Assembly: GCA_964441755.1 (NCBI GenBank)
Contig: CAYTVG010000034.1
Span: forward strand, 1 to 21,534
DNA from: JAUMBM01 sp964441755
Lineage (GTDB): Bacteria; Bacteroidota; Bacteroidia; Chitinophagales; Saprospiraceae
Direction: 5' to 3'
Length of the DNA: 21,534 nucleotides
Shown piece after piece: positions 17,701-21,534 of this stretch (position 1 is its first letter; each line of letters opens with the position of its first letter). The notes under the pieces are model-generated. The model was not told the origin of the DNA, did not search any database, and saw only the letters and a program-made list of their open reading frames with translations. Both the position numbers and the translations under genes were made by a program.

Positions 17701-19756
17701 GGTGATGGCCAGGGCGGCAGACTGCGATTTTGGTGAGGAGCTGCAGGCGGATACGCAGATCGACTACTGCCGCGGTGCGGACACCGACGGTGATGGCTAC
17801 TGCGACTTTCTGGACCCCGATCCGCTGGATGCCTGCGTACCCGACCGGCTCAACAGCGCCTGCGATTTTGACGGGGACGGGGTGTATGCCGATGTGGATC
17901 CGGATGATGAGGATCCCTGTGTGCCGGGGATATTAGTTGCTTCACAGGCTGTGCAGCACCCAAGCTGTGCGGGCAGCACAGACGGCTCATTTACCCTGCA
18001 GCTGTCGAGTGCGTACTGCAGCGGGGGCAGCTTTGATGTGCGGATGATTGAGGCCGGGACAGGCGCCAGCCGCCTGCTGGGCAGCAATGTGACACTGCCG
18101 GCGAGCATAGCGGTGGCGAATGTGGGGGTAGGCAACTATGGCATAGAGCTGTCAATCGCCAGTGCGGGCGGCTGCACGATTCCTACAGTCTGCTACCCTG
18201 CGCTGACACCCGGTGTAGCGGTGCTCGTTAGTCAGGACGTAACGCCTCCCGTGCTGGTAGTGCGTGACGGCAGCCAGCAGTTGCAGCAGCAACTGCAGCA
18301 GGCCTACAGCGCCGATGCCGATGACTGCGCAGCCAACCTAAGCTGGACGGTGGAAGTGCAGGACAACTGCAGTCTGCCGGGCTACCGGCCGACGCTGGCA
18401 GCGGTGCTGACGGCGGTGGGGGTATCCCCAGCCCCGGCGCTGAGCGTGACAGGCCCCGATGCGAATCAGCGCTACAGCCTGTCGATGCGCCTGCCGGTGG
18501 GCAGCCACCGGCTGGAGCTGACGGGTACGGACACCGACGGCAATGAGACGGTTATTAGCTATACATTTGATATTATGGACAACACAGCCCCGGTGGCAGT
18601 ATGCCGCGATGCAACGGTAGCCCTGGGGACAGACGGAACATTCACACTAACGGGAGAACTGCTGGACGGCGGCTCCACCGACAACTGCGGCATTACGAGC
18701 CGGACAGTGGAAGGCGGCAGCCTGCTGAGCTGTGCGCAGGCCGGAGAAGAGGTGGTGCGCAGCCTGCGGGTGACGGACGCTGCGGGCAACAGCAGCAGCT
18801 GCGAAGCCGTCATCACGGTTGATGGCGGCAGCGGCCTGCCTGCCGGCTGGCAGGCAGTATCCGTGGGCGGCACTACGGGCAGTGTAGACTGGGGAGCCTG
18901 CAGCGATGAGCTGGTGATCAGTGCAGCGGGCACGCTGGGCGGCGGTAACGACGCCTACTACGGCGTACAGCGGCAGCTGTGCGGCGATGGCGAGCTGCGG
19001 GCGCGGATCGTAGGGCTTACCGGCAGCGGCTGGGGCGGCATACAGCTGCGGGAGACCAATGCGGTGCTGTCGAAAAAGGTGCTGCTGAAAAACAACATGC
19101 TGCCCTTCATCCGGCGCGAGGTGAGAAGCCAGACGGGCGGGCAGCTGCAGTCACAGCAGCTTTTTTTACCCAACCAAAGCTGGCTGCGGCTGGTGCGCAG
19201 CGGCAATGATTTTATAGGCTACAGCTCGGCCGACGGCCAGAGCTGGCAGTCGATCTTCTTCTTTGCCATCCCGATGGGACAGTGCATCGAGCTAGGGCTG
19301 TTTGCGGAGAGTACCGGCAGCGAGCAGGCGGTGGTGCGCTTTACGGATGTGCAGGTGATTGGGCTGTCGGAAGGCACTGGCGATGATCCGGCCTATTTGC
19401 AGACTGAGAGCACCGGCAGTAATCCTACTGGTCTGCAGACAGCAGCACCGCAGGCATCACAGCTATCTGTCCTCAAACCTGCGTACCATGAAGGCCCTGC
19501 CATTCAAGAAGTGGAAGCTCATTCACCAATGATTTCGATCTACCCCAATCCGGCACAGGAAGTGGTATACATCAGCGGTGGCGAAGGGCTGGAAGTGAGC
19601 TGGTACAACCTGCTGGGGCAGGTCGTGCGGCGCGACCTGCTGCGCGGCGGGCAGAGCCTGCTGGACGTATCGGCCATGCCGCGGGGCGTATACTGGCTGC
19701 GGCTGCGGCAGCAGGGCAAGATAGTAGCCAGTCGGCGACTGTTGCTCGCGCACTAA
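14720..19756 (+). CDS. T9SS-exported HYR/thrombospondin-3/concanavalin-like surface protein
   Basis: A 1678-residue secreted protein starting at ATG 14720 with a signal peptide (MKHVKNMITALAAACLLLG, cleavage near TSAQ). Visible order: a Gly/Ser/Asp-rich N-terminal beta domain with NGNGDSNGDGDID (about 30-245); a beta domain with paired Cys (about 246-342); an HYR domain (about 343-427, TDNVAGV and WRATDAAGNTADC); two Ig-like repeats with APRALCRD/TAPVLVCRS and DNCGI (about 428-590); the module of about 110 residues at about 595-705 and again at about 860-975, separated by a cadherin/Ig-like stretch; thrombospondin type-3-like calcium repeats (about 1017-1069, DTDGDGYCDFLDPDP); a third HYR-like repeat (about 1286-1372); a DUF1349-like concanavalin sandwich (about 1372-1550); and a T9SS sorting domain (about 1604-1678, SIYPNPA, WYNLLGQ, GVYWLRL). 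It is predicted to be a calcium-stabilised, cell-surface or released protein. An adhesive role is inference. From residue about 1083 it is paralogous to the gene at the left edge of the window. Confidence 0.93.
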   Translation: MKHVKNMITALAAACLLLGFLPTVTSAQETCHTAAASAAVYDNGWQPGDAAGPGFGSWQLATSGSASYGLGSSTTNGNGDSNGDGDIDTGGRSWRLSAANGGGVNATLSVTPGLGTGSRLRALLDHGTMSGSSTVGYSLRNAQGQEVLRIFYEGANFRYLVQDAQGNRQTGLTYSDEGLSFELTIGANDSYSLELVQLVGRTANISGQLKNVATGLRMVEQLQLYAYHGQAVPAVSFFNGIEVCRPIVCQLASVTAGAQTACDGQTNTYSQSLLLTYTSAAPAGGQLEINGQTYAMTAGALNQTITLTGLPANGQGVSVSVSVAGENPLCAQTYNNLFAAPGDCVAPQISCPGSVTVSSSQDSCGAVVSYALPTATDNVAGVTLNRTGGPASGSFFALGATTVSWRATDAAGNTADCSFVVTVSEVAPRALCRDVSVYLDDDGEAGIAVADIDAGSADNCGIASRVLSNMSFDCDSTGGRTVQLTVTDSAGLTAVCTATVTVADTTAPVLVCRSSTLVLTTGNTLNLQESDVVDQLNTTDNCGISSISIPSLSFNIGNAGLIVPIQVSAVDMSGNSSSCVGSVQLVSGDDPYQGWSVDNPSGYTYTANLTAQLVIDGEVDNDTSKVVALLSGSEVRAVNTPVRIGTQVFHFFTIYSNVAGGERLQIKLYDPSTEAVLTSVDSFTFRQQTVTGSLDAPYELSFSSDGDLLISMEAIPGQRRLQGMDFRPVALRDYLNQRDSDPIVWEVSDNPYFATQIINDTLYLSPSSSEWTGSTSLAIQATEQTLNAYTAASSLSLEILPGYAGPTFEAVPPQYAAPGETFSVVALADYETTYTGSCLNYSLSPQLPAAMVPPLPLPAWSVNGAAYSHTMSVTLQARYTPDYLFSHADDRVAAFIGGQLRGVASAQVLGGRRLFLLQVYNNQVQGASVELRLYSGALGREFVLAEPLTFSSGGQVGTPDSPLSADFAPVLVSLAADGQLRVSLRDTSWQGSLSVMARAADCDFGEELQADTQIDYCRGADTDGDGYCDFLDPDPLDACVPDRLNSACDFDGDGVYADVDPDDEDPCVPGILVASQAVQHPSCAGSTDGSFTLQLSSAYCSGGSFDVRMIEAGTGASRLLGSNVTLPASIAVANVGVGNYGIELSIASAGGCTIPTVCYPALTPGVAVLVSQDVTPPVLVVRDGSQQLQQQLQQAYSADADDCAANLSWTVEVQDNCSLPGYRPTLAAVLTAVGVSPAPALSVTGPDANQRYSLSMRLPVGSHRLELTGTDTDGNETVISYTFDIMDNTAPVAVCRDATVALGTDGTFTLTGELLDGGSTDNCGITSRTVEGGSLLSCAQAGEEVVRSLRVTDAAGNSSSCEAVITVDGGSGLPAGWQAVSVGGTTGSVDWGACSDELVISAAGTLGGGNDAYYGVQRQLCGDGELRARIVGLTGSGWGGIQLRETNAVLSKKVLLKNNMLPFIRREVRSQTGGQLQSQQLFLPNQSWLRLVRSGNDFIGYSSADGQSWQSIFFFAIPMGQCIELGLFAESTGSEQAVVRFTDVQVIGLSEGTGDDPAYLQTESTGSNPTGLQTAAPQASQLSVLKPAYHEGPAIQEVEAHSPMISIYPNPAQEVVYISGGEGLEVSWYNLLGQVVRRDLLRGGQSLLDVSAMPRGVYWLRLRQQGKIVASRRLLLAH
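17967..19396 (+). repeat. Direct repeat, copy 2 (paralogous coding sequence)
   Basis: This is the partner of positions 1-1430. The tract 18305-19254 matches 339-1288 with no difference that I could see, including third codon positions. The sequence on both sides carries both synonymous and amino-acid substitutions. Both copies are in the same orientation, about 18 kb apart, and both are in frame within their genes. Confidence 0.92.
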
Positions 19757-19890
19757 AACAGGAGGCACGGGCAGCGAGCCAATGGTAGTGCGCTTTACAG
19801 ATGTGAAGGCGACCGGACTTTCAGGAAACAATGACGACGATCCGGCCTACCTGCACACGGAAAGCACAGGCAGTGAGCCTGCTGTGGTGT
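19757..19890 (+). pseudogene. Fragment of a third concanavalin/T9SS paralogue
   Basis: Directly after the stop of the preceding gene, in a different frame (codons from 19758), the translation contains TGSEPMVVRFTDV, then DDDPAYLHTESTGSEPAVV. This corresponds to the end of the concanavalin-like domain and start of the linker in the two intact paralogues (TGSEQAVVRFTDV, then GDDPAYLQTESTGS). No start, upstream domain or sorting domain is present. Homology stops just before the hairpin at 19900. It is best read as the debris of a tandem duplication or unequal recombination. Confidence 0.75.
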
Positions 19891-19899
19891 GCCTTACTT

Positions 19900-19942
19900 A
19901 TACAAAGCCCCTTTGGCAGCGCTGCCAAAGGGGCTTTTGTAT
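19900..19942. terminator. Bidirectional intrinsic terminator
   Basis: GCCCCTTTGGCAGC (19907-19920) is followed immediately by its exact reverse complement (19921-19934), then TTTTGTAT. The upstream flank ATACAAA extends the pairing with one bulged base. T-rich flanks lie on the 3' side on both strands, so the element can end transcripts from the T9SS gene upstream and any minus-strand transcript arriving from the right. Confidence 0.8.
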
Positions 19943-20077
19943 ATACTATATGTTGGCATTGCCAGCTTTGAGTGCTCGTAATCCAGCCTCCTGCAGAGGC
20001 AGCAAGCAGCGATACAAGTAACAGTTCACAACACATCAGGGTGGCTGCAGTCAGCAATAACAACGAGCATTCCTGTT

Positions 20078-20352
20078 GTTTGCTACCCACATTCCGTCCC
20101 TACGGGACTCCGGAAAACAACAGCCCCGGTGTTTTCTACCCATATTCCGTCCCTACGGGACTCCGGAAAACAACGGCCCCCGTGTTTTCTACCCACCTCA
20201 CGTCCCTACGGGACTCCGGCAAACAACAGCCCCGATGTTTTCTACCCATATTCCGTCCCTACGGGACTAAGGAAAACAACAACCCCCGTGTTTTCTACCC
20301 ACCTCACGTCCCTACGGGACTCCGGAAAACAACGACCCCCGTGTTTTCTACC
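20078..20352. repeat. 53-bp tandem repeat array, five full units plus a truncated sixth
   Basis: Units begin at 20078, 20131, 20184, 20237 and 20290, with a partial unit at 20343-20352. The core CGTCCCTACGGGACT recurs at 20095, 20148, 20201, 20254 and 20307, exactly 53 bp apart. Each unit has a 5-bp dyad (GTCCC-TAC-GGGAC) and a second potential hairpin pairing GAAAAC with GTTTTC. Units 1, 2 and 4 have CATTCC or TATTCC before the core; units 3 and 5 have CCTCA, so the type order is A-A-B-A-B. A period of 53 is not a multiple of three, so open frames through it are not conserved as protein. The high identity across the whole unit rules out a CRISPR array. Confidence 0.9.
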
Positions 20353-20575
20353 TGTACTGATCCCCTAAATAACCAGACAAGGTTACCGTACTAAAATTGC
20401 AATCTTGTCCATGGAAAAGAAGCGACGCAGCAAAGAAGAAAAGCCTAGCATTCTGAAAGAGGCAGAAAGCCAGAGGGTAGAAGTTACGATTATGCAGCAT
20501 GGATTTATCCAGCTACTTTCTACCACTGGCGTAAGGCGTAAGTTGAGCTTCCCCCTAAAAACTAGACACGTTTGA
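20353..20575 (+). mobile_element. IS3-type insertion-sequence remnant
   Basis: The segment begins TGTACTGATCCCCTAAATAA (20353-20372) and continues CCAGACAAGG, which has the look of an IS3-family left terminal repeat (TG first, a C-run, an A-rich stretch, then AGACA). It starts exactly where the 53-bp repeat unit is cut, and a decayed orfA follows at 20411. A second similar end, CCCCCTAAAAACTAGACACG (20551-20570), lies in the same orientation downstream, suggesting a nested or adjacent second copy. No orfB or right end is visible. Confidence 0.5.
20411..20541 (+). pseudogene. Frameshifted transposase OrfA N-terminus (IS3-type)
   Basis: From ATG 20411 the frame reads MEKKRRSKEEKPSILKEAES and continues QRVEVTIMQHG, the charged start and first helix typical of IS3-family OrfA helix-turn-helix proteins. 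After Gly (20501-20503) the family motif continues in another frame as IYPATFYHWRKA and then TAA at 20539-20541. Loss of one base near 20501-20505 explains the shift. Without the shift the frame runs to TGA 20573-20575 with no further similarity. OrfA normally binds the IS ends and is followed by the DDE-type OrfB; no OrfB is present, so the element cannot move on its own. Confidence 0.65.
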
Positions 20576-20707
20576 TAAACCAAGGTGACTTAAGTTCGAG
20601 GGCAGCTGTAAATATTGGTAGTTCTTACATATGACAAATCTACGAAACCCACTTCATTTGGACTAGAGCCAAAACCAAACCCGGCTGGGAATTATACATT
20701 TTACAAC

Positions 20708-21534
20708 CTATCCCCCACCCTCCCCTTCTGCGGGCGGAGCGAGCTCCGGGGCAGGCGCAGGTGCAACCACCGGCGGTGCCTCCGGCTTTATGTCCGGAAA
20801 ACTGAGTACACCCGTTAGCTGTCGCGAGATTCGGGCTGTTGACCGCCTGCTGGGCAGCTGCAAAGACAGCTCGTACTGGTATTTGCTAAACTGCTTATCA
20901 TCAATTCGGTGCATGGGCCAAGTCTCCAGGGTTTCGAGGAAGATCGTGTAAGAAGCGCGCGCGGGGTCTGGCTGGATAGAGGTCACGCGCGCCAGTAAGG
21001 ACTCCTCCGGCTTATCTTCGCGCCAGATGCGCAGTCCGCTGACGACCGGCTGCTGGCTGAAGTCTACAGGGTTTTCTTTATCCGTCACCTCTGCCCGGCA
21101 CTGCCACTGAAAGGCCAACTGGCGATCATCCTGCACCCGCAGATCAAAGCGTCCCGGCAGCGGCTGCAACTGCGGATGCAGGCTCAGCGGCAGCTGAGCG
21201 GCCACAGCAAAGCGCAGATAGCGGCCACCGAGCGGCTGCGCCGAGCGCAGCACATAGCTGACATTCAGCTGCGTAGGCCGCTCCGCCACCGGCACTTTAA
21301 ACACCGCCTGGTTGGGCAGCCCGGTCACCACAAACTGCCCCCTGGCCGGCGCCCCGTTGGCCGGTGGCAGCCAGCCGGCCTGTAGCTGGGGGGTGGTCGA
21401 AAAAAGCTCGCCCCCCACCGACTCAATGACCCAAGGCTGCCGGCAGAGCTCCTCCGTCATGCCTTCCACCAGGACCACATGCTGAAAATCCAGTCCCTCA
21501 GCCACCACCGGATAATCGCGCACCAACTGGAAGA
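20708..21534 (-). CDS. Unrecognised protein, C-terminal part (5' end outside window)
   Basis: The minus-strand frame is open through the right edge and stops at TAG (20708-20710), giving about 275 visible C-terminal residues. A TTG at 21524-21526 is in frame, but I see no reason to regard it as the start. I do not recognise a family. The chain alternates beta-rich stretches (QFVVTGLPNQAVFKVPV, QLNVSYVLRSA, RYLRFAVAAQLPLSL, RFDLRVQDDRQLAFQW) without membrane helices, and ends in a Pro/Ala/Glu tail (VVAPAPAPELAPPAEGEGGG). The beta pattern and low-complexity tail suit an extracytoplasmic protein, but this is inference. There is no T9SS sorting domain. It is transcribed towards the degenerate repeat/IS region, and no clear terminator lies directly downstream; the terminator at 19900-19942 is about 770 bp away. 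Confidence 0.7.
   Translation of the reverse strand, partial: FQLVRDYPVVAEGLDFQHVVLVEGMTEELCRQPWVIESVGGELFSTTPQLQAGWLPPANGAPARGQFVVTGLPNQAVFKVPVAERPTQLNVSYVLRSAQPLGGRYLRFAVAAQLPLSLHPQLQPLPGRFDLRVQDDRQLAFQWQCRAEVTDKENPVDFSQQPVVSGLRIWREDKPEESLLARVTSIQPDPARASYTIFLETLETWPMHRIDDKQFSKYQYELSLQLPSRRSTARISRQLTGVLSFPDIKPEAPPVVAPAPAPELAPPAEGEGGG

Noticed and set aside
20078..20352. Possible CRISPR array
   Set aside because: The whole 53-bp unit is conserved; there are no variable spacers of regular length and no cas genes in the window.
19972..20394. Open frame of about 140 codons through the 53-bp repeats
   Set aside because: The 53-bp period shifts frame each unit, several overlapping frames are equally open, and the translation only mirrors the DNA repeat.

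Overview
The window looks like a chromosomal segment of a Bacteroidota bacterium, most likely of the Saprospiria/Chitinophagia type (the class is an inference). The signs are three large surface proteins ending in type IX secretion system (T9SS) C-terminal sorting domains with YPNP/FPNP and LGQ/LGR motifs, a one-protein hybrid two-component system of the Bacteroidota kind (beta-propeller, Y_Y_Y, histidine kinase, receiver, AraC), start sites without clear Shine-Dalgarno sequences, and candidate TAnnTTTG-type promoters.

Layout. Positions 1-1805 (+) hold the C-terminal 600 residues of a T9SS-exported HYR/concanavalin-like protein whose start lies outside the window. It converges on a 1384-residue hybrid sensor/regulator (2035-6189, -). 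Between them lies about 230 bp containing a 29-bp perfect inverted repeat and a smaller hairpin; nothing else is recognisable in 1806-1954. A 525-bp divergent intergenic region (6190-6714) leads to a likely two-gene operon: a secreted phage-tail-collar protein (6715-7605) and a giant LamG/T9SS protein (7658-14596, 2312 residues). A double hairpin fills the next gap. The 1678-residue T9SS protein at 14720-19756 is a paralogue of the gene at the left edge.

The last 1.8 kb is degenerate. It contains an out-of-frame fragment of a third paralogue, a strong bidirectional terminator, an array of five 53-bp tandem units, and an IS3-type insertion-sequence remnant with a frameshifted transposase OrfA that begins exactly where the sixth repeat unit is cut. 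It ends in the C-terminal part of an unrecognised protein on the minus strand (20708-21534). I see nothing in the short gaps 19944-20077 and 20576-20707.

How the genes may work together. The collar protein and the giant LamG protein are probably co-transcribed and exported to the cell surface; the divergently placed hybrid regulator is a plausible but unproven controller. The two HYR/concanavalin paralogues share a 950-bp tract with no visible difference, flanked by clearly diverged sequence, which points to recent gene conversion or recombination within a surface-protein family. A module of about 110 residues recurs four times in the two complete large proteins. I see no SusC/SusD pair, carbohydrate-active enzyme, tRNA, rRNA or CRISPR array in the window.
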